DNA of 42,936 nt, from contig JANXTM010000267.1 of NCBI GenBank assembly GCA_025352405.1, positions 1-42,936 on the forward strand. Direction: 5' to 3'. The stretch's first letter is position 1. Each line of letters begins with the position of its first letter. Positions 17,996 to 25,086 of this stretch are shown piece after piece. The notes under the pieces are model-generated. The model did not search any database. It worked only from the letters and a program-made list of their open reading frames with translations, and was not told the DNA's origin. The position numbers and the translations under genes were made by a program. This stretch comes from Polaromonas sp. (GTDB taxonomy: Bacteria; Pseudomonadota; Gammaproteobacteria; Burkholderiales; Burkholderiaceae_C).

Positions 17996-19767
17996 AGCAT
18001 TTCTCCAGACTCTTCACAGAACTGGACAGCACCACCTCGACCAATGCCAAACTGGCCGCCATGCAGCGCTACTTCGCGCTTGCCAGCCCGCAGGATGCCG
18101 CCTGGGCGGTGTATTTTTTGTCAGGTGGCAAACCCCGGCAGGTGGTTAAAACCGCCAGCCTGCGGGCGCTGGCCTGCGCCGCAGCGGGCATTGAAGACTG
18201 GCTGTTTGACGAGTGCTACCAGGCCGTTGGCGACCTGGCCGAAACCATTGCCTACGTGCTGCCGCTTGATTTTTCGGCGTCTGATGTGGGCCTTGCCGTC
18301 TGGGTCGAAGAGCGCCTGCTGCCCCTGCGCGGCTTGAGCGACGGGGAGGTGGCGCACCGGGTGACAGGCTTTTGGCGGGAGCTGGATTCGCAAGGGCGGT
18401 TTCTGCTGATCAAACTGGTCGGTGGCGGGTTTCGGGTGGGGGTCAGCAAACTGCTGGTGCAGCGCGCGCTGGCCGCGCATTCGGGTGTGGACGCCAAACG
18501 CATCGCCCAGCGCATGATGGGCTATCTGGATGCCAAGGTTTTTCCATCTGCTGCTAAATTTATAGCACTTACCGCAATAAATGCGGGGGCTAAAGAAGAT
18601 ATTCTTGATGCCGGTCAACCTTACCCATTTTTTCTGGCGCACCAGCTTGATGCGCCGCTTGAAGATTTTGACGCCCGCCTTGGGCCGGTCGATGACTGGC
18701 AGGTAGAGTGGAAGTACGATGGCATTCGCGGGCAGATCGTCAAACGTGCCGGGCAAGTCTGGCTCTGGTCGCGCGGTGAAGAGCTGGTCACCGAGCGTTT
18801 TCCTGAAATCGTGGCCCTGGCCCAGAGCCTGCCGGATGGCACTGTGCTCGATGGTGAAATTCTGGTCTGGCGGGACGACGCTCCGGCATCGTTTGCGCTG
18901 CTTCAGCAACGCATAGGCCGCAAAACGCTGGGCAAAAAAATACTGCTGGACGCACCGGTCACTTTCTTGGCCTATGACCTGCTCGAAGTCGGCGGCCAAG
19001 ACATGCGTGCCAGAACCCAACGCGTGCGCCGGACCTCGCTCGAACACGTGCTTGCGGCAACAGGCTTCAAGTTGTCACCGGTTGAACGCCTGGCCTCCTG
19101 GGTTGACTTCTCGGTGCTGCGTAGCGAGTCGAGGGCTCGCGGCGTTGAAGGCTTTATGCTTAAACGCGGGGATGCAGCCTACGGCACAGGCCGCACCAAG
19201 GTCGACGGTTTGTGGTGGAAATGGAAGATTGAGCCCATGACCATAGACTGCGTGCTGATCTACGCACAAGCCGGGCATGGGCGTCGCGCATCGCTGTACA
19301 CCGACTACACCTTTGCGGTGTGGAGCCGCCAGCCCGTGGATACCGCCGAGGCCCAGAGTGTCGTAAGGGCCATTGAAGTGCGCGAGCCGGCCAAGGATCG
19401 CGCCGCGACGGGCCGCCCCGAGCAAGCGACGGCCCTCTCGGGGGGCGGCGAACCACACGAAGTGGGGCGCGTGGGGGTCATACCTCTGCAACTCGTCGCC
19501 TTTGCCAAGGCCTACTCCGGCCTGACCGATGAAGAGTTCAAGCAAATCGACAGCGTGATCCGCAAAACCACGCTCGAAAAGTTCGGCCCTGTGCGCAGCG
19601 TCAAGCCCACGCTGGTGTTTGAGCTGGGGTTTGAAGGCATCAACCGGAGTCCGCGACACAAAAGCGGTATCGCGGTGCGTTTTCCGCGTATGCTGCGGAT
19701 TCGTCCTGACAAACCTCTGCATGAAGCCGGTACATTGGATGAGCTCAATTTGCTATTGAATCAGTAG
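17992..19767 (+). CDS. ATP-dependent DNA ligase
   Basis: Seals nicks using ATP; an accessory ligase alongside the NAD-dependent LigA expected elsewhere. Of 591 residues, about 1–200 form the N-terminal DNA-binding domain, about 205–410 the adenylation domain with catalytic Lys241 in the motif KYDGIR, and the rest the OB domain, ending with PRHKSGIAVRFPRMLR. DGEILVW (motif III region) and EGFMLKRGDAAYGTGRTKVD (motif IV/V region) are visible. It overlaps the exonuclease gene by four bases. Two dispersed repeats appear to be read in frame: 18549–18593 (about residues 186–201, between DNA-binding and adenylation domains) and 19410–19480 (about residues 473–497). Confidence 0.93.
   Translation: MKHFSRLFTELDSTTSTNAKLAAMQRYFALASPQDAAWAVYFLSGGKPRQVVKTASLRALACAAAGIEDWLFDECYQAVGDLAETIAYVLPLDFSASDVGLAVWVEERLLPLRGLSDGEVAHRVTGFWRELDSQGRFLLIKLVGGGFRVGVSKLLVQRALAAHSGVDAKRIAQRMMGYLDAKVFPSAAKFIALTAINAGAKEDILDAGQPYPFFLAHQLDAPLEDFDARLGPVDDWQVEWKYDGIRGQIVKRAGQVWLWSRGEELVTERFPEIVALAQSLPDGTVLDGEILVWRDDAPASFALLQQRIGRKTLGKKILLDAPVTFLAYDLLEVGGQDMRARTQRVRRTSLEHVLAATGFKLSPVERLASWVDFSVLRSESRARGVEGFMLKRGDAAYGTGRTKVDGLWWKWKIEPMTIDCVLIYAQAGHGRRASLYTDYTFAVWSRQPVDTAEAQSVVRAIEVREPAKDRAATGRPEQATALSGGGEPHEVGRVGVIPLQLVAFAKAYSGLTDEEFKQIDSVIRKTTLEKFGPVRSVKPTLVFELGFEGINRSPRHKSGIAVRFPRMLRIRPDKPLHEAGTLDELNLLLNQ
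18549..18593 (-). repeat. Short AT-rich dispersed element inside the ligase gene
   Basis: On the minus strand it reads TTAGCCCCCGCATTTATTGC followed by GGTAAGTGCTATAAATTTAG. The 17 bases from AGCCCCCG match the 21913–21979 copy at 14 positions. The segment encodes the ligase peptide AAKFIALTAINAGA, between DNA-binding and adenylation domains, where homologs as I recall them have short variable linkers. Confidence 0.5.
19410..19480 (+). repeat. Diverged relative of the 91-bp element inside the ligase gene (copy D)
   Basis: Contains a near-perfect inverted repeat (GCCGCCCC-GAG with CTCGGGGGGCGGC) followed by CCACACGAAGTGGGGCGCGT and GGGGGTC. The last part resembles the right end of copy B (TACACGAAGTGAGCGACCGT, GGGGGCC). 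It encodes about residues 473–497 (RPEQATALSGGGEPHEVGRV), a low-complexity insert before LQLVAFAKAYSGLTDEE. Confidence 0.55.
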
Positions 19768-19861
19768 CACACAGCCCCCGGATTTGCTTCCGAAGAAATA
19801 TGAAAAGCCTTATATAAATCCAGAAAAAACTGCATTTGGCTCAGACTGGTAACATCTCATA

Positions 19862-20590
19862 ATGTTCATGAAAACCGACACACCTTCACAAGACGCGACA
19901 GACGAGGGTACTCCGGTCTCCGTCAAAATCCGCGAACGTTTGACCGCTGCGCACAAGCGCTTTAACGCCAATGACAACATTGCGCAGTTTATCGAACCGG
20001 GCGAACTCGAAAAGTTGCTCGACGAGGTTGAGGGCAAGATGCAGGGCGTGCTGGACAGCATGGTGATAGACACTGTTCACGACCACAACACCAACAATAC
20101 GGCGCGCCGGGTTGCCAAAATGTACCTGAATGAGGTGTTCAAGGGCCGCTACGTACCCCCGCCCGCCGTCACCGAGTTTCCGAACGCCGAGCATTTGAAC
20201 GAATTGATGATCGTCGGTCCCATCACCGTGCGCAGCGCCTGCTCGCACCACTTTTGCCCGGTGATCGGCAAAGTCTGGATCGGTGTGTTGCCCAACGAGC
20301 ACACCAATGTAATTGGTTTGTCCAAATACGCACGCCTAGCCGAGTGGATCATGGGACGCCCGCAAATTCAGGAAGAAGCCGTGGTGCAGCTGGCCGACCT
20401 GATCATGGATAAAACGGCCCCGGATGGTTTGGCCATCGTGATGGAGGCAACCCATTTCTGCATGGGATGGCGTGGCGTAAAGGATCTTGACAGCAAGATG
20501 ATCAACTCCGTCATGCGGGGCGTGTTTTTGAAAAATCCAAATTTGCGCCGCGAATTTCTGTCATTGATTCCGAAAAATTCCCAGAATTAA
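19862..20590 (+). CDS. folE: GTP cyclohydrolase I
   Basis: Converts GTP to 7,8-dihydroneopterin triphosphate, the first step of folate (and queuosine/biopterin) synthesis. The length is 242 residues. Zinc-site and active-site signatures are visible: RSACSHHFCPVIGKVWIGVL near residue 122 and HFCMGWRGVKD near residue 198. The start may be the ATG at 19862 or 19868 (MFMKTD); neither has a strong ribosome binding site. It stands alone after the ligase, and nudB, the next step in the pathway, lies about 4.2 kb upstream. Confidence 0.95.
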   Translation: MFMKTDTPSQDATDEGTPVSVKIRERLTAAHKRFNANDNIAQFIEPGELEKLLDEVEGKMQGVLDSMVIDTVHDHNTNNTARRVAKMYLNEVFKGRYVPPPAVTEFPNAEHLNELMIVGPITVRSACSHHFCPVIGKVWIGVLPNEHTNVIGLSKYARLAEWIMGRPQIQEEAVVQLADLIMDKTAPDGLAIVMEATHFCMGWRGVKDLDSKMINSVMRGVFLKNPNLRREFLSLIPKNSQN

Positions 20591-20625
20591 TTTTTTTCAT
20601 TCTTAGCAACCCGAGCACCCCCACC

Positions 20626-21051
20626 ATGTTGGTACGCCTTCTTTACGCCAGCCGCGTTGTTGATCCCTCCTCATCGACTGATACCAATTCGATCCTGGCG
20701 CAGTCCCGCAGCCACAACCCGGCCAGTGGTATCACCGGCATCCTTTGCTACGGCGGCGATATTTTTTTGCAGGCTCTTGAAGGGGGTCGCATGCAAGTCA
20801 GCGCGCTCTACGGGCACATCCAAAAAGACACCCGCCACAAAGATGTGGTGCTGCTGCACTACGAGGAAATCTCCGAGCGTCGGTTTGGCGGCTGGACCAT
20901 GGGGCAGGTCAATGTGGCCAAGCTCAATAGTTCCATTTTGCTCAAGTACTCTGAAAAACCGGAACTCGACCCGTATGCGGTATCCGGAAAAATGTCGCTG
21001 GCCTTGCTTGAAGAGTTGATGGCGACTGCATCGATCATTGGCAGATCGTGA
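20626..21051 (+). CDS. BLUF-domain blue-light photoreceptor protein
   Basis: A 141-residue single-domain BLUF protein that should bind FAD and sense blue light. The flavin-contacting residues are present: Tyr7 in LLYAS, Asn31 in SHNPASGITG, Gln49 in FLQALEGG, and Trp90/Met92 in GGWTMG. There is no attached output domain, so signalling would have to run through a partner protein. It lies 35 bp after folE and its end overlaps the proposed DUF429 start, so the genes may be cotranscribed. No partner such as a PixE- or YcgE-type protein is seen nearby. Confidence 0.92.
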   Translation: MLVRLLYASRVVDPSSSTDTNSILAQSRSHNPASGITGILCYGGDIFLQALEGGRMQVSALYGHIQKDTRHKDVVLLHYEEISERRFGGWTMGQVNVAKLNSSILLKYSEKPELDPYAVSGKMSLALLEELMATASIIGRS

Positions 21052-21874
21052 TGTGAGCTGGTTGCTGGGTTGCGATTTTTCCAGTCGTCCAACCCCTACC
21101 AAGCCTATTGTTTTGGCCTTGGGCGGCAGCAATTGCGGGCGCGTAACGCTATCAAAAATAGAGCAGATAGCTTCACTCGAAGCATTTGAAGCCTGGTTGC
21201 GTCAGCCCGCACACTGGCTTGGCGTGTTTGATCTGCCATTCGGTTTGCCACGGGAACTGGTAGAGTATCTCGGCTGGCCGGTGCATTGGCCTGAGCTGAT
21301 GGCGCACTATGCGTCGCTGAGCCGCCTGGAAATTCGCAACACCTTTGCCGCGTTTTGTGATGCCCGGCCTGTGGGGAAAAAATTTGCACATCGGGCTGCC
21401 GACAAACCGGCGGGTTCCAGCCCGTCAATGAAATGGGTCAACCCGCCTGTAGCCTACATGCTGCACGCAGGTGTGCCTTGCCTGCTGGCCGCTGGCGTGC
21501 ATTTGCCAGGCTTGCATGATGGCGACCGTAGCCGCGTGGCGCTGGAAGGCTACCCCGGCTTGCTGGCCCGCGAAGTGCTGGGCAGCCGCTCGTACAAAAG
21601 CGACGACAAAGCCAAACAGACACCCGACCGGCTGATTGCCCGTAAAGACCTGATTCACGCGCTGGAGATGGGCCAGACCCGCCTGCGGTTGCGCCTCAAA
21701 CTTACGCACGCCCAACGCGATGCGTTGGCAGATGACGCCAAAGGCGACAGTTTGGACGCCGTGCTGTGCCTGATGCAGGCCGCCTGGGCACAGGCCCGGC
21801 ATGAGGACGGCGCGCCTGATTACGGCCTGCCTGCAGACATTGACCCGTTGGAAGGTTGGATCATTACCGCCTGA
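21038..21874 (+). CDS. DUF429 domain protein
   Basis: A protein of up to 278 residues with a DUF429 fold, predicted RNase H-like by family knowledge; biochemical role unknown. Visible features: WLLGCDFSSRPTPTKPIVLA near the N terminus (an acidic residue on a first strand), FDLPFGLPRELVEYLGWP near residue 66, and YPGLLAREVLGSRSYKSDDK near residue 172. The start is uncertain: TTG at 21038 overlaps the BLUF gene, and GTG at 21053 just after it gives MSWLLGCDF, which resembles homologs as I recall them. A possible short repeat at 21147–21171 falls inside. Its stop overlaps a potential start of the nuclease gene (TGATG). Confidence 0.8.
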   Translation: MADRDVSWLLGCDFSSRPTPTKPIVLALGGSNCGRVTLSKIEQIASLEAFEAWLRQPAHWLGVFDLPFGLPRELVEYLGWPVHWPELMAHYASLSRLEIRNTFAAFCDARPVGKKFAHRAADKPAGSSPSMKWVNPPVAYMLHAGVPCLLAAGVHLPGLHDGDRSRVALEGYPGLLAREVLGSRSYKSDDKAKQTPDRLIARKDLIHALEMGQTRLRLRLKLTHAQRDALADDAKGDSLDAVLCLMQAAWAQARHEDGAPDYGLPADIDPLEGWIITA

Positions 21875-22473
21875 TGCTTGCACACCTGATGTCATTTAGC
21901 GTGTATTTTTATCTATCGATCAGGGCTTTAAGTCAGCAAATACGGGGGCTATCCGCTATTGAATTAGGAGTTGTAGCAGGGTTGGTATTAATGTCTTTCG
22001 GACTGCCTCGGGAGGCCATAGCAGAAAGTTTGGTGCGCTCGGGCGTGGTAACACGGGTGGTCGATGGCGATACCTTGTGGGTAAGAGACTCGTCGGCTGT
22101 GTCAGGCGGCAAGACTTTGAAGGTTCGTATTGCGGACATTGATGCACCTGAAGTCTGCCAGGCAGGCGGGCCTGAGGCACGTGAGGCACTTCGCCGCCAT
22201 GTGCTGGGACAGCCCGTCACACTGACCAGCCCGTCGTCTCGCAGCCATGACGATTACGGGCGTTTGCTGGCAAGAGTCGACAAGCAGGGCGAGGACGTGG
22301 GTCGCTGGATGGTGCGTCGTGGCCATGCCTGGTCCTACAGTTACCGGCGCAATGCTGGCCCCCACGCCGCCGAACAGGCCCGGGCACAGGCTGCGGGCGC
22401 TGGCCTGTTTGCCCACGCAGAGGCAGAAAATCCGCGCAGTTTTCGTCAACGGTATGGCAGTTGCTACCCTTGA
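21874..22473 (+). CDS. SNase-like (thermonuclease family) nuclease
   Basis: Staphylococcal-nuclease-fold protein, probably secreted or periplasmic. The catalytic core is clear: VTRVVDGDTLWVRD, KVRIADIDAPEVCQ and DDYGRLLARV, with the Arg/Glu/Arg-type positions of the family. The C terminus keeps RRGHAWSYSYRRN and the family's NPRSFRQR-type end. The N terminus is doubtful. The ATG at 21874 overlaps the DUF429 stop and gives about 199 residues, but the first 35 or so codons include a dispersed repeat (21913–21979). The ATG at 21991 just after the repeat gives a shorter protein whose preceding hydrophobic stretch (VVAGLVLMSFGL) would then be only partly used as a signal peptide. Confidence 0.75.
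   Translation: MLAHLMSFSVYFYLSIRALSQQIRGLSAIELGVVAGLVLMSFGLPREAIAESLVRSGVVTRVVDGDTLWVRDSSAVSGGKTLKVRIADIDAPEVCQAGGPEAREALRRHVLGQPVTLTSPSSRSHDDYGRLLARVDKQGEDVGRWMVRRGHAWSYSYRRNAGPHAAEQARAQAAGAGLFAHAEAENPRSFRQRYGSCYP
21913..21979 (-). repeat. Short AT-rich dispersed element at the 5' end of the nuclease gene
   Basis: On the minus strand: GCTACAACTCCTAATTCAAT, AGCGGA, the core TAGCCCCCGTA (21951–21941), then TTTGCTGACTTAAAGCCC. The core and its right flank match the ligase copy (14 of 17), and the core plus left flank resemble the oxidoreductase copy. It lies between the DUF429 stop and the conserved part of the nuclease. Confidence 0.55.
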
Positions 22474-22540
22474 GTTGACAGAAGGCAGTGATTTCCCTGC
22501 GGCTTGTCCCACATCAAAACCAGCATTTTCTCACCTGGGG

Positions 22541-22569
22541 TTGACAGTGAGCGCTTTAAATTCAATGCA
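22541..22569 (+). promoter_or_regulatory. Possible promoter upstream of the CsbD gene
   Basis: A perfect TTGACA (22541–22546) is followed 17 bases later by AATGCA (22564–22569), a poor -10 match, about 75 bases before the CsbD start. A stress sigma factor may be used instead; the assignment is weak. Confidence 0.25.
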
Positions 22570-22644
22570 CGGGGTCTCCTCGCCCTGAGCTCATTGGCCC
22601 GTGCGGCCAAAGCATCGAGTTTTCAATCCTCAAAGGAGTTTTTT

Positions 22645-22842
22645 ATGAACAAGGATCAAGTCAAAGGCCGCGTCGATCAAACCGTCGGCAAAGTCAAAGA
22701 GGCCGCGGGAAAACTGGTCGGTAACGAGAAGCTGCAAGGCGAAGGCATGGCCGAACAGGCCAAAGGAAAAGTGCAAACAGTCTTTGGTGACAGCAAGGAG
22801 CACGCCAAAGACAAGGCCAAAAAGATCATCGACAGTATTTGA
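22645..22842 (+). CDS. CsbD family stress protein
   Basis: A 65-residue hydrophilic, lysine/glycine-rich protein of the CsbD family, which in Bacillus and proteobacteria is induced by general stress; its molecular role is unknown. The sequence begins MNKDQVKGRVDQTVGKVKEA and has the repeated helical pattern GKVKEAAGKLVGNEKLQGEG of the family. I chose the ATG at 22645 because AAAGGAG lies eight bases upstream and the length is normal; upstream extensions are non-conserved. A strong hairpin follows the stop. Confidence 0.92.
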   Translation: MNKDQVKGRVDQTVGKVKEAAGKLVGNEKLQGEGMAEQAKGKVQTVFGDSKEHAKDKAKKIIDSI

Positions 22843-22870
22843 GGCGAAGGTGCCGTACGGCGCCTTCGCC
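22843..22870 (+). terminator. Hairpin after the CsbD gene
   Basis: A 12-bp stem (GGCGAAGGTGCC / GGCGCCTTCGCC, one G·T pair) with loop GTAC starts directly after the CsbD stop. It lacks a T run, so it may stabilise the message 3' end or terminate weakly. Confidence 0.5.
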
Positions 22871-22941
22871 CCACACCATAACTAATCGCGCATCCCATTG
22901 CGCCCCTGCAGATTCCACAGCTGCTTTTCCAGGAGGCTCCC

Positions 22942-23439
22942 ATGAATCCAAACCAACCCCGCCATTTGCCAGCGGTTTCCGGCACCCTTGCCGTGTCGTG
23001 CGCCCTTGTGCTGCTGACAGCTTTGACGGCCTGCAGCAAAAAAAATGAAGATCAGACGGTTGGTCAAAAACTCGACAACGCCGTAGCCAAAACCGAGCAG
23101 GCAGCCACTGATGCCAAGGCTAAAGCTGCAACCTCAATCGGTAAAGCCGAAGATGCCATGAAAGAAGCGGCCAGCAAGGCCGAGGCTTCCGGTAAATCCA
23201 CCGCCGGTAAAGTAGCCAACACCATGGATGACGTGTCCATCACGACTGCGGTATCTGCAGAATTCCTCAGGGATCCGGGTTTGAGTGCCCTCAAAATCGA
23301 CGTCGACACCAAGAATGGCAGCGTGACGCTCAATGGGCCGGCAACCAGTCTGGCGGCCAAGGAAAAAGCCACTACCCTCGCCAAAGGCGTCAAAGGCGTT
23401 GTGTCAGTTGACAACAAACTGGTGGTCAAAGCCAGTTGA
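22942..23439 (+). CDS. BON-domain lipoprotein
   Basis: A 165-residue probable lipoprotein. A signal sequence of about 30 residues ends in the lipobox LTAC, giving a lipidated Cys near residue 31. An Ala/Lys-rich helical stretch (about 45–95, AATDAKAKAATSIGKAEDAM) follows. A C-terminal BON domain covers about residues 96–164 (VSITTAVSAEFLRDPGLSAL … GVVSVDNKLVV). BON domains bind membranes or lipids, as in OsmY. GGAGG lies before the ATG. It is followed by a clean terminator and converges with a second BON lipoprotein gene. Confidence 0.88.
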   Translation: MNPNQPRHLPAVSGTLAVSCALVLLTALTACSKKNEDQTVGQKLDNAVAKTEQAATDAKAKAATSIGKAEDAMKEAASKAEASGKSTAGKVANTMDDVSITTAVSAEFLRDPGLSALKIDVDTKNGSVTLNGPATSLAAKEKATTLAKGVKGVVSVDNKLVVKAS

Positions 23440-23461
23440 TCGGCAACAGTTTCAGTTATAC

Positions 23462-23485
23462 GCCTCCGCAAGGAGGCTTTTCTTT
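23462..23485 (+). terminator. Rho-independent terminator of the BON gene
   Basis: Stem GCCTCC (23462–23467), loop GCAA, stem GGAGGC (23472–23477), followed by TTTTCTTT. It lies 22 bases past the stop at 23439 and is the best-formed terminator in this region. Confidence 0.85.
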
Positions 23486-23540
23486 GACCATTTTTAATGT
23501 GTCCATGGAATGGAATGCAGGAATGTATTTTTTTGGCCAG

Positions 23541-23581
23541 AAAAAAGCAGGTGGCGACTCGAAAAGTCAGCACCTGCTTTT
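23541..23581 (-). terminator. Bidirectional terminator between convergent BON genes
   Basis: Arms AAAAGCAGGTG (23543–23553) and CACCTGCTTTT (23571–23581) pair perfectly over 11 bp, with inner GACT/AGTC pairing. On the minus strand it ends in a run of six T, serving the BON gene at 23613–23939; on the plus strand it ends in TTTTTC and could back up the terminator at 23462. Confidence 0.8.
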
Positions 23582-23612
23582 CTAACAGCCCGCGCGGGCT
23601 TCGAATTGCAGC

Positions 23613-23939
23613 TTAAGGGCGAACGACGATGTCGTTACGCACAGCCCTGACGTTTTTCACGCCGCGTGCGATGGCCTCAGCCTGTGCTTTTTCAGCGCCT
23701 GATTTAGCGAAACCCGAGAGCTGTACCGTACCGTTGAGCGTTTCAACGCTGATGGCCGATGCAGAGACGGTTTTGTCTTCAATGAATTTGGCTTTTACTG
23801 AGGTGGTGATACCGGCGTCGTCGATATACGCGCCGGTTGTCTCCTGCCCACGCCCAACGGCGCAGCCGGTAGACAAAACGGTCATGCCTGCCAGCGCGGC
23901 GAAAGCACAAATAATGGCGGTTGAGCGAGCGTATTTCAT
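23613..23939 (-). CDS. BON-domain lipoprotein (OsmY-like, single domain)
   Basis: A 108-residue probable lipoprotein. The signal sequence MKYARSTAIICAFAALAGMT ends in the lipobox LSTGC, giving a Cys near residue 26. One BON domain occupies about residues 38–108 (DAGITTSVKAKFIEDKTVSA, GTVQLSGFAKSGAEKAQAEA, VKNVRAVRNDIVVRP). It probably sits in the periplasm on a lipid anchor and responds to osmotic or envelope stress, by family analogy. The ATG at 23939 is preceded by AGAGGAA. It is the last gene of a minus-strand run that starts at the DUF1328 gene, 93 bp after the ferritin-like gene. Confidence 0.9.
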   Translation of the reverse strand: MKYARSTAIICAFAALAGMTVLSTGCAVGRGQETTGAYIDDAGITTSVKAKFIEDKTVSASAISVETLNGTVQLSGFAKSGAEKAQAEAIARGVKNVRAVRNDIVVRP

Positions 23940-24032
23940 GGTAATTCCTCTTTGGTTTGTTGGATCTGTTTAGTGCAAGGTTTCAAAAGCCTGCCTGTCA
24001 GCGGCACCACGCTGGCAGACCTGCGGATAGGG

Positions 24033-24602
24033 TCAGCTCTCGAGCCAGTCACTGAGCTCGTCAGCATGCTCTTCTTCGTCAGCCAGAATGTCTTCGAGCA
24101 TGCGGCGCGTGGTGGTGTCCTTGTCGCCAATCAAAGCAATCATCTGATGGTAGGTTTCCACAGCAACGCGCTCTGCGATCAGGTTGACGCGGACCATGGT
24201 TTTCAGATCATTGGACTCGTCGTAGTCAGCGTGGCTGCGTTCGAGCAGCGTACTTGGCGAAAAGTCAGGCTCACCGCCCAGTTGCACAATGCGCTGGGCA
24301 ATGCGGTCAGCGTGGGCAGATTCCTCGTTGGCGTGGACCATGAACTCTTCTGCAATCTTGGGCGAGGCCAGACCCGTCGCCATGAAGTGATGGCGTTTGT
24401 AGCGCAGTACGCACACCAGTTCCGTAGCCAGTGAATCGTTGAGAAGTTTGATGATGGCCTCCCGGTGCGGGCCGTAGGCGGGCGTTACGGCACCGTCGTC
24501 CAGGCTCTTTCGGGCAGCCTGCAAACCGGCTTCGTTGATAACCAGTTCGTCTTTGGCTTGCGCGGCCTGCACCACGGGTTTGAAGTTTGCCTGCTGGGTC
24601 AT
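24033..24602 (-). CDS. Ferritin-like / bacterioferritin-type diiron protein
   Basis: A protein of about 189 residues with a four-helix ferritin-like fold. Expected di-metal ligands are visible: Glu in LATELVCVLRYKRHHF, ExxH in EESAHADRIA, Glu in ERVAVETYHQMIAL, and ExxH in ADEEEHADELSDWLE. Such proteins store iron or detoxify peroxide; no heme ligand is assigned. I chose the start MTQQANFKP at 24602 because AAAGGA lies upstream; an ATG nine codons earlier (24629) would overlap the preceding gene. It follows that gene by ten bases, so cotranslation is likely. Confidence 0.88.
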   Translation of the reverse strand: MTQQANFKPVVQAAQAKDELVINEAGLQAARKSLDDGAVTPAYGPHREAIIKLLNDSLATELVCVLRYKRHHFMATGLASPKIAEEFMVHANEESAHADRIAQRIVQLGGEPDFSPSTLLERSHADYDESNDLKTMVRVNLIAERVAVETYHQMIALIGDKDTTTRRMLEDILADEEEHADELSDWLES

Positions 24603-24612
24603 GGGAAGTCCT

Positions 24613-25065
24613 TTAGTTGTGGTTTTCATGATTCGGAGAAGCGTGGTGTGTCGATAACAGCGAAAGTAGAAGTCCTGAGACTTCCGACGATTTAAGGGCA
24701 GCTACAGCCAGACCCGTGATGGACACCAGCCGCCAAGGGCGTACCAGTGCTACTGCGGCACCTACGCCAGCTGCAATACCCAGCAGCTGAAACGGTTTTT
24801 CTTCGGCGTATTTGCGAACCGCGGGCCTTGCCAGGTCAAAGGCCAACTGTGCTGGATGGTGGTGCCACCACGCGCGCGCCGCGCGCCTGATGGCTTGCCA
24901 TGCGCCGCTGGCATGCTTCGCAGTGCCATCGTCCAACCCTTTGGCGGTGCCGGTGCCGTCATTCTGTCGGGCATAAGTCTCGTCATCGGCGGTCATATGC
25001 CGGATGATGGCTTTGCGACTGGCTGCCAGTCGGTCTTGGGGCGTGGGTTCGCGGCTGCTGGTCAT
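24613..25065 (-). CDS. Hypothetical membrane protein at the YqjK position
   Basis: A 150-residue protein that I do not recognise as a whole. The N-terminal half is hydrophilic (MTSSREPTPQDRLAASRKAI, then a Gly/Asp-rich stretch). The C-terminal half contains YAEEKPFQLLGIAAGVGAAV near residue 86 and a second hydrophobic stretch (SITGLAVAALKSSEVSGLLL). The pattern YxxExP…IAAGVGAxVAL is shared with the C-terminal anchor of the DUF883 protein two genes upstream. It ends with the His/Asn-rich tail SPNHENHN. It lies 21 bp after the YqjE-like gene, where E. coli has yqjK in the yqjDEK group. A membrane stress role is only inferred. Confidence 0.7.
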   Translation of the reverse strand: MTSSREPTPQDRLAASRKAIIRHMTADDETYARQNDGTGTAKGLDDGTAKHASGAWQAIRRAARAWWHHHPAQLAFDLARPAVRKYAEEKPFQLLGIAAGVGAAVALVRPWRLVSITGLAVAALKSSEVSGLLLSLLSTHHASPNHENHN

Positions 25066-25086
25066 GGGGCTTTTCCGATGGGTTCT

